This document shows, piece after piece, positions 11,524-24,900 of a stretch of DNA of 64,000 nt (position 1 is its first letter; each line of letters opens with the position of its first letter). Under the pieces are notes generated by a model. The model searched no databases and had not been told where the DNA came from. It saw nothing but the letters and a program-made list of their open reading frames with translations. This DNA comes from Symsagittifera roscoffensis (lineage: Eukaryota > Xenacoelomorpha > Acoela > Convolutidae), in assembly GCF_963678635.1 (NCBI RefSeq), contig NC_087066.1, positions 26,193,453-26,257,452 of the forward strand. Direction: 5' to 3'. Both the position numbers and the translations under genes were made by a program.

Positions 11524-12223
11524 ACCTAACCTTAACGCTCCAATTTAAAACTATTAAAGCTTATCCTTACTCTCACTTCAATTAATTTTGTTTAAATAAT
11601 AGATCATCAAGGCTTCCTTTGGATCTTTAAATTAAATTATACCTTAATTTTTAAAATTTTAAACATTTAAATCCCTGATCATCAAGGCCTACCCTTGGAT
11701 CAAATAGAACAATTTTGTTCTATACCTCTACATTTAATTAGTGTCTTACGTCCTCAAACGTCGACGATTCACTACCCAACCCCCATCAAAGACCCAGAAT
11801 TAACAGAATTTTTTCAAAAAATTAACCGTTTTAATTAAGCTAAACAGTGAAGAACTTCGGTTACTCATCCTTCACTTGATCGCACTCCTCTTAGATGACC
11901 CAGGCTAAATCACTTAAACTTTGTATGTCATAAAACAGTATCTAACGAACTACTTGCGTTCTAATTATACCTGAACCTTGTGAAATGATTTACTAATCTC
12001 CAACCCTTGATCATAAATCTCAACCTCTAAGTAAGATTACGTAGGTCAAATCTTAAGCTTAGAATTAGTCACCCATAAAGTATAAATCATTCTTCGGAAT
12101 CGATTTACGCTTTTCTCTCCAACCAAAATATACGATTCAAGTTAAGTTAACCATAAAAAATTGGAAGAAAATTAAGGCATTAGAATCCCTAATCCAGGTT
12201 GTGCATCCATCAACCTAAGCCTT

Positions 12224-15200
12224 ATGTCAAGAGACAATTTAGGAAACAAACAAACAATCATAATACACAATTGTTAAATTAATGACAAAAAATAGGACCT
12301 CGCAATGACACCACACGGAAAATCAGTAGGATACATAAAAACAAAAAAACAAACACTAAGAAAAAAGATAATTACAAAAACAAATTATTAGGAAAAGATT
12401 TTCAAAACGAAGAAACGCAGTCTCAGAATCAGAAACAACCGCAATACACGAACTCAATAATTTAAAAGACTCAATCAACAAAAATCACCAATTAGGCAAT
12501 CAACTAAATTTCACAGATTCAGAAACCACATCACCAGCATCAATAAGAGGCAAACGGAAAAAAATTGCCACACAAACAAACCAATACGTTTGTACAATTG
12601 AAATTAACCAATAAGACACATTGAAAACTACACATTAACAATAATACAACACAAAAATGATTCGAAATGAAGATAAACCAGAAAGTTCATTACTTCCATT
12701 TTTAATATCACCATTATCTGAACCTCGTGGACAAAAAGAATTTTGTAAAAACTAATTGCGAACTTATTCGAAAAAGGAGAAAGTCCGTGCACAAAAAAAT
12801 TTCCCGATGTAAAAATGAAAAGACAACTTCTCGATCCCTATATCAAAGGTATATGTAGTCTCACATCATACTATGGAATCTACACAATAAAAATCAGATC
12901 CCCAAAAACATTTTATGACAAATATCTCATTCAAACTGACGATATCGATCTAGAATTTTCAAAAGGTTTTACAAAATACACCAAAAACATACAACACCGA
13001 AACTCACAAAGAGCAAACTCGATATTGACAATCGACGTTTTCTCACTTATCTTTAGCTATTTATCTATATTTGAAATAGACGAAACGGAAAGCGATTCAC
13101 CTACTCAAACATCTCGACATACAATAGTACGACAGGAAATATATATATTTTCAAAATTTCTACATGCAATTCGAGAAAACCGAACGAATGATCAAATAAC
13201 ACAGAATGTTAAACACGGTTCACAAAAAATCTTAGCATGTTTCAAATGGATTATTTTAGTCACAATATTGATCTTATTAAACAAGCAAGAAAAAATGTTT
13301 GACCACAAAGTACAGATGATGAAACTGTACTAGCAGAGCAATCAGATTATGTATGGGACCCTGAATGGTTTTATGAATTATTTATCAATATACTAACAGA
13401 TGTATCAAGTCAAGCAATTAGAAATATTTTTTTTACTAAAGACTATGTTAGAGTATATCCATTTACAGTTGACGCAACACCTTTGAACTATAACTCATTA
13501 TTCTCTGAAAGAGTAGGAAATAACAGTTTAAGCTCCACATTCATAAATAATGATAAATTAAACGGAACAAAAAATCTTACAAAACAAAATATACAAACCC
13601 CATCACATTTTACAAACGAATAAATTAATGAAACAATAACAACAAAAGAAGCACAACGAAGCATTTCACCTATTCAACCAAATTTTACAACTCCAAAATT
13701 AAAAAAAACCAACGTTACAACAAACAGTCCTACAATCTACACATTCATATAAACCAACTCGGATGCAAAATGAAATCCCACTACCATATTATTTACAACA
13801 ACACGAAATAACGAAAAGCCAACTAACAAAATTTTCTGAAATGGCACACGCCGCCGAATCATTACAAATGACTATGAATCCAAACTTAATGGGTGGATCA
13901 TCAAAAACATCAAATAAGCCACTAATGGTATTCACAGGCACAGATTTTATCTAAACGCAGTCACAGCAGAATTAATTCTAAATATAGGACCTGAACCAGT
14001 AAACACGCCACTTCTTCAAAATTGGATACATAGACGCACAGCTCTAATCCAAACTACCCTTGATGGCGCAGCTCAAAAAATGGTTTTCAGTATTACCTAT
14101 AGAAATAAAATCAGATTGGAAAATCTTCACACAAGAATTCTCCAAAAATGTTTGAATCAGAAAGAAACAAACAACATCAAAGAGTTTTAAGCAAAAAAAT
14201 TTGTAAACTACCCAATGAAACAATCAAACAACTTGCACTAAAATTAGAAACACTAGTCCGGAAAGCATATTCACTTATTACTCATGATTAAAAATACAAA
14301 AATGACAGAAATCCTAATGATGACTCTAACACCTCAATTGCGAAACATAGCAATAAAAAAGAGAGCATCACATCCTTCCTCAATCCGAGAACCAGAATTA
14401 GATTTTAGGAAACTAGTAGATAAACTAGAACAAGCAGAAAGCACACTGAATTTAGAAGAAACAAAAAAAAATATAATCTGTAAATAACATCCAAACCTCT
14501 ACTTCACACATAAACAATATCAACAACTCTGATATCGATTTATCCGACAAATTCACCAAATTTTTAAATATCTACGAGAAAAATCTGAATTTCAAAGGCA
14601 AACCATCATTTAAAAAATGGTGTAATTATTGTCGACGATACGGACATAGTATCGCTGAATGCAGACAAAAACAACAAAATAACCAGAATAAACCACAAAA
14701 ATATAGAGAACCCAACAAACCTTTTCATCAATACATGAAGAAAGATCCAAATTTACCTAACTAAAACATTCATAAAAATGATAGTTCAGGAAAAACACTT
14801 CCAAAAAACTCCAATTACTCGAGACAACAATCACCTTATAATACAAATTACAGAGGTCGATCACCAACCCAAAAAATTCATTAAGTTTTTCACAAAACAG
14901 ATATAGTTGATCACATAGTCGAAAATGTCAACATCAAAATAACTATTCAAGATCAAATTCAAATCATCCCGAATTTTCGTCAAATGACAGATCCCAGTCA
15001 AATTCTAGAAATAGAAATTTTTCAAATAATAGATCTAGCAACTCTTCATACAACCGATATAGAAACTTTTCTAACGATCGGAATAGAAACGATTCAATTC
15101 ACAGAACAGAAGTTCAAGCTATAACAACAGACAACGAAACTACTCCCAATCAACACTTAGGAATAACACAAGTTATCAAAATTCACAACAAAATTATAGG

Positions 15201-15369
15201 AGTAACACACCTAAACATCAAAGACAAATAAATCCAGTACAATCAACTGAAAAAACTCAACCAAACCCCCCGGTATTGATAATAACGAAAGCACAGAATT
15301 GCAATTAAACAACATCAATTGCGAATTCATAGATAGCGAAAGTGATACAGAAATGCAATTTCGTTTAAC
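12224..15369 (+). pseudogene. gag: gag remnant, U2
   Basis: Starts at ATG 12224. An early in-frame stop appears in the 'AAATAGGACC' word (12291-12300) that U1 reads as 'AAATACGACC'. An open stretch at 12815-13333 matches the N-terminal gag domain of element 2 (53860-54340). The centre is deleted near 13738. The late capsid region and zinc knuckle (14621-14662, all four zinc ligands present) remain, followed by the S/N/R-rich tail. Broken by several frameshifts. It differs from U1 by few bases in its second half. Confidence 0.85.
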
Positions 15370-16664
15370 ATGATCAACATTGAAAATGACTATGAGCCAA
15401 TTATATCTGAACAACCGACATATTCTCATATATATCAAAACCATGACCAATTTCTTTTAAATTATTTTACAAGACATATACCCAATAATACAACAAAGGA
15501 AAAAATACAAAAAAATAGAAGAAGAAGTATCAGACGACAAAAACACAGAATGCTCAAACACAAATAATATCTATCAAAATATACCAAAAGACACACATTT
15601 GCAAAAAGAAAAAATATGGACAATCCCATTTCTTTTAGAAAGTCCAAAATCCAAACAATTGCAAACACCAGACCTTGAAATAGATTTTTAAATAGATTCT
15701 GGAGCAGAATCAAATAGTATAAACCTTCCCACTTGGAATGAAATCAAAATTCTTCATCCACAGTTGATACCCTTCAAAACAACAAGTAGACTATCAACCG
15801 CACGAGGATCAACCCTAGCAATGGAACAAAACAAACTCATGAGCAAACCTTTTAAAGAAACATTCCATATCACTGATATAAAACATAATATAATTGGAAT
15901 ACCATTTTTACGAAATATAAACCAACAATAAAAATCTTAAATAAAAAAATTCATTTAAAGACAAACACACAAGAATGAAAAACACCTCTTTGACCGTTTT
16001 TCAAAAATTGAACAAACAACCACAATTTTTCTCAAAATTTTACCCAAATAATCAGGAACGAAAACACCTGAAACCACTATCAGGAAACATGTTTAACTTT
16101 TCAATCAAACAAATTCACCAATATGATAAAAAGCAAAACAAAAAACATCTCTTTGTGTCTGACCTTGAAATCAGACCAATTCACAAATTTTTCCGAGTAA
16201 TAATTTCATCTATTAACTACATGAAGGACTCAAGTTCTGATATGATTTCCCTACACATATATAACAATTCACCATATAAAATAATCTTACCTCTAGCACT
16301 CTTAGGTTATTTTCAAACTAACGCGACAGTTTCTCCCACGAAAAAATAGCGTATCGAATAAATAATATTCTACAACTTTTAGGTATATGTCAATCAACAA
16401 TTTTTGATGAAGAATTGTCAATTAACAATATTTTAAGCAATGAAAAACGAAATACAGATTATTTCACAAAGACACCCTATTTCAAACCAACACTTCAATT
16501 TTCAAAATATACGAAAGAACAACACAAATTTTTAACAATGTTTATTTTTCAACACTCTCAGATAACACAAAAAGAATTCGAACAACTAGCTGACCTATTA
16601 TTAAAATACCCAAAAGTTTACGCAACATCAAATATTGATGTAGGAAAAATAAATGCACTATTGT
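15370..16664 (+). pseudogene. pol: protease and RT N-terminus remnant, U2
   Basis: Nearly identical to the U1 copy. It has the same TAA just before the D-S-G-A site (near 15684-15700), the same protease deletion after 15820, and the same early stop after 'SPTKK' near 16347. It ends at the junction near 16664. Identity of lesions shows that U1 and U2 were copied after inactivation. Confidence 0.8.
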
Positions 16665-17364
16665 ACCTAACCTTAACGCTCCAATTTAAAACTATTAAAG
16701 CTTATCCTTACTCTCACTTCAATTAATTTTGTTTAAATAATAGATCATCAAGGCTTCCTTTGGATCTTTAAATTAAATTATACCTTAATTTTTAAAATTT
16801 TAAACATTTAAATCCCTGATCATCAAGGCCTACCCTTGGATCAAATAGAACAATTTTGTTCTATACCTCTACATTTAATTAGTGTCTTACGTCCTCAAAC
16901 GTCGACGATTCACTACCCAACCCCCATCAAAGACCCAGAATTAACAGAATTTTTTCAAAAAATTAACCGTTTTAATTAAGCTAAACAGTGAAGAACTTCG
17001 GTTACTCATCCTTCACTTGATCGCACTCCTCTTAGATGACCCAGGCTAAATCACTTAAACTTTGTATGTCATAAAACAGTATCTAACGAACTACTTGCGT
17101 TCTAATTATACCTGAACCTTGTGAAATGATTTACTAATCTCCAACCCTTGATCATAAATCTCAACCTCTAAGTAAGATTACGTAGGTCAAATCTTAAGCT
17201 TAGGATTAGTCACCCATAAAGTATAAATCATTCTTCGGAATCGATTTACGCTTTTCTCTCCAACCAAAATATACGATTCAAGTTAAGTTAACCATAAAAA
17301 ATTGGAAGAAAATTAAGGCATTAGAATCCCTAATCCAGGTTGTGCATCCATCAACCTAAGCCTT

Positions 17365-20300
17365 ATGTCAAGAGACAATTTAGGAAACAAACAAACAATC
17401 ATAATACACAATTGTTAAATTAATGACAAAAAATAGGACCTCGCAATGACACCACACGGAAAATCAGTAGGATACATAAAAACAAAAAAACAAACACTAA
17501 GAAAAAAGATAATTACAAAAACAAATTATTAGGAAAAGATTTTCAAAACGAAGAAACGCAGTCTCAGAATCAGAAACAACCGCAATACACGAACTCAATA
17601 ATTTAAAAGACTCAATCAACAAAAATCACCAATTAGGCAATCAACTAAATTTCACAGATTCAGAAACCACATCACCAGCATCAATAAGAGGCAAACCGAA
17701 AAAAATTGCCACACAAACAAACCAATACGTTTGTACAATTGAAATTAACCAATAAGACACATTGAAAACTACACATTAACAATAATACAACACAAAAATG
17801 ATTCGAAATGAAGATAAACCAGAAAGTTCATTACTTCCATTTTTAATATCACCATTATCTGAACCTCGTGGACAAAAAGAATTTTGTAAAAACGAATTGC
17901 GAACTTATTCGAAAAAGGAGAAAGTCCGTGCACAAAAAAATTTCCCGATGTAAAAATGAAAAGACAACTTCTCGATCCCGATATCAAAGGTATATGTAGT
18001 CTCACATCATACTATGGAATCTACACAATAAAAATCAGATCCCCAAAAACATTTTATGACAAATATCTCATTCAAACTGACGATATCGATCTAGAATTTT
18101 CAAAAGGTTTTACAAAATACACCAAAAACATACAACACCGAAACTCACAAAGAGCAAACTCGATATTGACAATCGACGTTTTCTCACTTACCTTTAACTA
18201 TTTATCTATATTAGAAATAGACGAAACGGAAAGCGATTCACCTACTCAAACATCTCGACATACAATTGTACGACAGGAAATACATATATTTTCAAAATTT
18301 CTACATGCAATTCGAGAAAACCGAACAAATGATCAAATAACACAGAATGTTAAACACGGTTCACAAAAAATCTTAGCATGGTTCAAAATGCATTATTTTA
18401 GTCACAATATTGATCTTATTAAACAAGCAAGAAAAAATTTTTGACCACAAAGTACAGATGATGAAACTGTACTAGCAGAGCAATCAGATTATGTATGGGA
18501 CCCTGAATGTTTTTATGAATTATTTATCAATATACCAACAGATGTATCAAGTCAAGCAATTAGCACTATTTCTTTTACTAAAGACTATGTTAGAGTATAT
18601 CCATTTACAGTTGACGCAACACCTTTGAACTATAACTCATTATTCTCTGAAAGAGCAGGAAATAACAGTTTAAGCTCCACATTCATAAATAATGATAAAT
18701 TAAACGGAACAAAAAATCTTACAAAACAAAATATACAAACCCCATCACATTTTACAAACGAATAAATTAATGAAACAATAACAACAAAAGAAGCACAACG
18801 AAGCATTTCACCTATTCAACCAAATTTTACAACTCCAAAATTAAAAAAAACCAACGTTACAACAAACAGTCCTACAATCAACAGTAAAACCCTCGTTGCG
18901 CAAAAATATTCAAAAGTGAATTACCAAACGGTCGACCAGTAACAAAACCGTCATACATTAGCATAGAATTAATTTTGCCGAAGACAATTATAACTACGTA
19001 AATGGATTAAAAACGACAAAAGCTAAAGCAAATACTCAACTATCTGCACAAATTCAAAATGTATCACAACCGCTTTTAAACTCAGTAAATGTTCATGACC
19101 AACCACGATCCTCACATGAACAAAATGTAAGCTATCCATTTTTTCAACAACGTAAAAACAATACAAATAAATACTATACTAAAAATCAACCTCATAATTA
19201 CGCACAAAGTTATTTTCCGTCAGATGATGATGAATACTATAATGAAAATCATCAACGATTTTCCTCTAACCAAAGACTTCGTTCTTACAGTATTGATCAA
19301 CCAGATATTCTCGAACCATACACACAAAATGAACAGATAGGACAAGCTAGAACTAATCCAACACCTTAAAATAACAACTTTTAACAAAAAAATCCAGTTA
19401 ATACACATTCATATAAACCAACTCGGATGCAAAATGAAATCCCACTACCATATTATTTACAACAACACGAAATAACGAAAAGCCAACTAACAAAATTTTC
19501 TGAAATGGCACACGCCGCCGAATCATTACAAATGACTATGAATCCAAACTTAATGGGTGGATCATCAAAAACATCAAATAAGCCACTAATGGTATTCACA
19601 GGCACAGATTTTATCTAAACGCAGTCACAGCAGAATTAATTCTAAATATAGGACCTGAACCAGTAAACACGCCACTTCTTCAAAATTGGATACATAGACG
19701 CACAGCTCTAATCCAAACTACCCTTGATGGCGCAGCTCAAAAAATGGTTTTCAGTAATACCTATAGAAATAAAATCAGATTGGAAAATCTTCACACAAGA
19801 ATTCTCCAAAAATGTTTGAATCAGAAAGAAACAAACAACATCAAAGAGTTTTAAGCAAAAAAATTTGTAAACTACCCAATGAAACAATAAAACAACTTGC
19901 ACTAAAAATAGAAACACTAGTCCGGAAAGCATATTCACTTATTACTCATGATTAAAAATACAAAAATGACAGAAATCCTAATGAGGACTCTAACACCTCA
20001 ATTGCGAAACAAAGCAATAAAAAAGAGAGCATCACATCCTTCCTGAATCCGCGAACCAGAATTAGAATTTAGGAAACTAGTAGATAAACTAGAACAAGCA
20101 GAAAGCACACTGAATTTAGAAGAAACAGAAAAAAAAAATTATAATATGTAAATAACATCAAAACCTCTACTTCACACATAAACAATGTCAACGACTCTGA
20201 TTTCGATTTATCCGACAAATTCACCAAATTTTTAAATATCTACGAGAAAAATCTGAATTTCAAAGGCAAACCATCATTTAAAAAATGGTGTAATTATTGT

Positions 20301-20973
20301 CGACGATACGGATATAGTATCGCTGAATGCAGACAAAAAAAACAAAATAACCAGAATAAACCACAAAAATATAGAGAACCCAACAAACCTTTTCATCAAT
20401 ACATGAAGAAAGATCTAAATTTACCTAACTAAAAGATTCATAAAAATAATAGTTCAGGAAAAACACTTCCAAAAAACTCCAATTACTCGAGACAACAATC
20501 ACCCTATACTACAAATTACAGAGGTCGATCACCATCCCAAAAAAATTCATTAAGTTTTTCACAAAACAGATATAGTTGATCACATAGTCGAAAAAGTCAA
20601 CATCAAAATAACTATTCAAGATCAAATTCAAATCATCCCAAATTTTCGTCAAATGACAGATCCCAGTCAAATTCTAGAAATAGAAATTCTTCAAATAATA
20701 GATCTAGCAACTCTTCATACAACCGATATAGAAACTTTTCTAACGATCGGAATGGAAACGATTCAATTCACAGAACAGAAGTTCAAGCTATAACAACAGA
20801 CAACGAAACTACTCCCAATCACCACTTAGGAATAACACAAGTTATCAAAATTCACAACAACATTATAGGAGTAACACACCTAAACATCAAAGACAAATAA
20901 ACCCAGTACAATCAACTGAAAAAACTCAACCAAACCCCCCGGTATTGATAATAACGAAAGCACAGAATTGCAA
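17365..20973 (+). pseudogene. gag: gag remnant, U3
   Basis: Starts at ATG 17365 and carries the same 'AAATAGGACC' stop as U2. A good open stretch lies at 17956-18444. The zinc knuckle at 20289-20330 reads GYSIAEC where the others read GHSIAEC, so the histidine zinc ligand is replaced by tyrosine. The gag tail is cut at about 20973 and joined directly to protease. Multiple frameshifts elsewhere. Confidence 0.85.
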
Positions 20974-21938
20974 TCAAAATTCTTCATCCACAGTTGATAC
21001 CCTTCAAAACAACAAGTAGACTATCAACCGCACGAGGATCAACCCTAGCAAACTATGGAAAAGTACAAATCTTCCTTGTCCCCACTCGAACAATGGAACA
21101 AAACAAACTCATGAGCAAACCTTTTAAAGAAACATTCCATATCACTGATATAAAACATAATATAATTGGAATACCATTTTTACGAAATATAAACCAAAAA
21201 TAAAAATCTTAAATAAAAAAATTCATTTAAAGACAAATACACAAGAATGAAAAACACCTCTTTGACCGTTTTTCAAAAATTGAACAAACAACCACCATTT
21301 TTCTCAAAATTTTACCCTATATAATCAGGAACGAAAACACCTGAAACCACTATCAGGAAACATGTTTAACTTTTCAATCAAACAAATTCACCAATATGAT
21401 AAAAAGCAAAACAAAAAACATCTCTTTGTGTCTGACCTTGAAATCAGACCAATTCACAAATTTTTCCGAGTATCAATTTCATCTATTGAATACATGAAGG
21501 ACTCAAGTTCTGATATGATTTCCCTACACATGTATAACAATTCACCATATAAAATAATCTTACCTCTAGGACTCTTAGGTTATTTTCAAACTAACGCGAC
21601 AGTTTCTCCCACGAAAAAAATAGCGTATCGAATAAATAATATTCTACAACTTTTAGGTATATGTCAATCAACAATTTTTGATGAAGAATTGTCAATTAAC
21701 AATATTTTAAGCAATGAAAAACGAAATACAGATTATTTCACAAAGACACCCTATTTCAAACCAACACTTCAATTTTCAAAATATACGAAAGAACAGCACA
21801 AATTTCTAACAATGTTTAATTTTCAACACTCTTAGATAACACCAAAAGAATTCGAACAACTAGCTGACCTATTATTAAAATACCCAAAAGTTTACGCAAC
21901 ATCAAATATTGATGTAGGAAAAATAAATGCACTATTGC
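20974..21938 (+). pseudogene. pol: protease C-terminus and RT N-terminus remnant, U3
   Basis: Lacks the D-S-G-A active site because of the deletion at 20973. It keeps the protease C-terminal part (20994-21203, LVPTRTMEQNKL ... HNIIGIPFL) and an open RT-proximal stretch (21362-21835) without the early stop seen in U1 and U2. A TAG at 21833-21835 replaces the CAG of its sisters. It ends at the unit junction near 21938. Confidence 0.8.
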
Positions 21939-24900
21939 ACCTAACCTTAACGCTCCAATTTAAAACTATTAAAGCTTATCCTTACTCTCACTTCAATTAA
22001 TTTTATTTAAATAATAGATCATCAAGGCTTCCTTTGGATCTTTAAATTAAATTATACCTTAATTTTTAAAATTTTAAATATTGAAATCCCTGATCATCAA
22101 GGCCTACCCTTGGTTCAAATAGAACAATTTTGTTTTTTACCTCTACATTTAATTAGTGTCCTCAAACGTCGACGATTCACTACCCAACCCTCATCAAAGA
22201 CCCAAAATTAACAGAATTTTGCTAAACAGTGAAGAACTTCGGTTACTCATCCTTCGCTTGATCCCACTCCTCTTAGATGACCCAGGCTAAAATACTTAAA
22301 CTTAGTGTGTCATAAAACAGTATCTAACGAACTACTTGCGTTCTAATTATACCTGAACCTTGTGAAATGATTTACTAATCTCCAACCCTTGATCATAAAT
22401 CTCAACCTCTAAGTAAGATTACGTAGGTCAAATCTTAAGCTTAGAATTAGTCACCCATAAAGTACAAATCATTCTTCGGAATCGATATACGCTTTTCTCT
22501 CCAACCAAAATATACGATTCAAGTTAAGCTAACCATAAAAAATTGGAAGAAAATTAAGGCATTAGAATCCCTAATCCAGGTTGTGCATCCATCAACCTAA
22601 GCCTTATGTCAAGAGACAATTTAGGAAACAAACAAACAAGCATAATACACAATTGTTTAATTAATGACAAAAAATAGGACCTCGCAATGACACCACACGG
22701 AAAATCAGTAGGATACATAAAAACAAAAAAACAAACACTAAGAAAAAAGATAATTACAAAAACAAATTATTAGGAAAAGATTTTCAAAACGAAGAAACGC
22801 AGTCTCAGAATCAGAAACAACCGCAATACACGAACTCCATAATTTAAAAGACTCAATCAACAAAAATCACCAAATAGGCAATCAACTAAATTTCACAGAT
22901 TCGAAAACCATATCACCAGCATCAATAGGAGGCAAACGGAAAAAAATTGCCACACAAACAAAACAATACGTTTGTACAATTGAAACTAACCAATAAGACA
23001 CATTGAAAACTACACATTAACAGTAATACAACACAAAAATGATTCAAAATGAAGATAAACCAGAAAGTTCAATACTCCCATTTTTAATATCACCATTATC
23101 TGAACCTCGTGGACAAAAAGAATTTTGTAAAAACTAATTGCGAACTTATTCGAAAAAGGAGAAAGTCCGTGCACAAAAAAATTTCCCGATGTAAAAATGA
23201 AAAGACAACTTCTCGATCCCTAGATCAAAGGTATATGTAGTCTCACATCATACTATGGAATCTACACAATAAAAATCAGATCCCCAAATACATTTTATGA
23301 CAAATATCTCATTCAAACTGACGATATTGATCTAGTATTTTCAAAAGGTTTTACAAAATACACCAAAAACATACAACACCGAAACTCACAAAGAGCAAAT
23401 TCGATATTGACAATCGACGTTTTCTCACTTACCTTTAACTATTTATCTATATTAGAAATAGACGAAACGGAAAGCGATTCACCTACTCAAACATCTCGAC
23501 ATACAATTGTACGACAGGAAATACATATATTTTCAAAATTTCTACATGCAATTCGAGAAAACCGAACAAATGATCAAATAACACAGAATGTTAAACACGG
23601 TTCACAAAAAATCTTAGCATGGTTCAAAATGCATTATTTTAGTCACAATATTGATCTTATTAAACAAGCAAGAAAAAATTTTTGACCACAAAGTACAGAT
23701 GATGAAACTGTACTAGCAGAGCAATCAGATTATGTATGGGACCCTGAATGTTTTTATGAATTATTTATCAATATACCAACAGATGTATCAAGTCAAGCAA
23801 TTAGCACTATTTCTTTTACTAAAGACTATGTTAGAGTATATCCATTTACAGTTGACGCAACACCTTTGAACTATAACTCATTATTCTCTGAAAGAGCAGG
23901 AAATAACAGTTTAAGCTCCACATTCATAAATAATGATAAATTAAACGGAACAAAAAATCTTACACAACAAAATATACAAACCACATCACATTTTACAAAC
24001 GAAGAAGTTAATGAAACAATAACAACAAAAGAAGCACAACGAAGCATTTCACCTACTCAACCAAATTTTACAACTCCAAAATTAAAAAAACCAACGTTAC
24101 AACAAACAGTCATACAATCAACAGTAAAACCCTCTGTTGCGCAAAAATATTCGAAAGTGAATTACCGAACGGTCGACCAGTGACAAAACCGTCATACATT
24201 AGCATAGAATTAATTTTGCCGAAGACAATTATAACTACGTAAATGGATTAAAAACGACAAAAGCTAAAGCAAATACTCAACTATCTGCACAAAGTCAAAA
24301 TGTACCACAACCGCTTTTAAACTCAGTAAATGTTCATGACCAACCACGATCCTCACTTGAACAAAATGTAAGCTATCCATTTTTTCAACATTGTAAAAAC
24401 AATACAAATAAATACTATACTAAAAATCAACCTCATCATTACGCACAAAGTTATTTTCCGTCAGATGATGATGAATACTATAATGAAAATCATCATCGAT
24501 TTTCCTCTAACCAAAGACTTCGTTCTTACAGTATTGATCAACCAGATATTTTCGAACCATACACACAAAATGAACAGATAGGACAAGCTAGAACTAATCC
24601 AACACCTTAAAATAACAACTTTCAACAACAAAATCCAGTTAATACACATTCATATAAACCAACTCGGATGCAAAATGAAATCCCACTACCATATTATTTA
24701 CAACAACACGAAATAACGAAAAGCCAACTAACAAAAATTTCTCAAATGGCACACGCCGCAGAATCATTAAAAATGACTATGAATCCAAACTTAATGGGTG
24801 GATCATCAAAAACATCAAATAAACCACTAATGGTATTCACAGGCACAGATTTTATCAAAACGCAGTCACAGCAGAATTAATTCTAAATATAGGACCTGAA

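Larger units (their letters stand above)
11524..16664 (+). repeat. tandem unit U2
   Basis: Second unit, about 5.1 kb. It begins and ends at the same junction as U1. It lacks the gag segment that in U1 spans 8104-8619 (junction near 13738). Its 5' half shares variants with U3 (for example ATGATTCGAAATG near 12658), while its 3' half shares the protease deletion and other variants with U1. It therefore looks like a crossover product of two units. Confidence 0.85.
16665..21938 (+). repeat. tandem unit U3
   Basis: Third unit, about 5.3 kb, with the same junctions. It keeps the gag centre and the protease bases that U1 and U2 lost, but has its own deletion near 20973 that fuses the gag tail to mid-protease and removes the protease active site. 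Confidence 0.85.
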
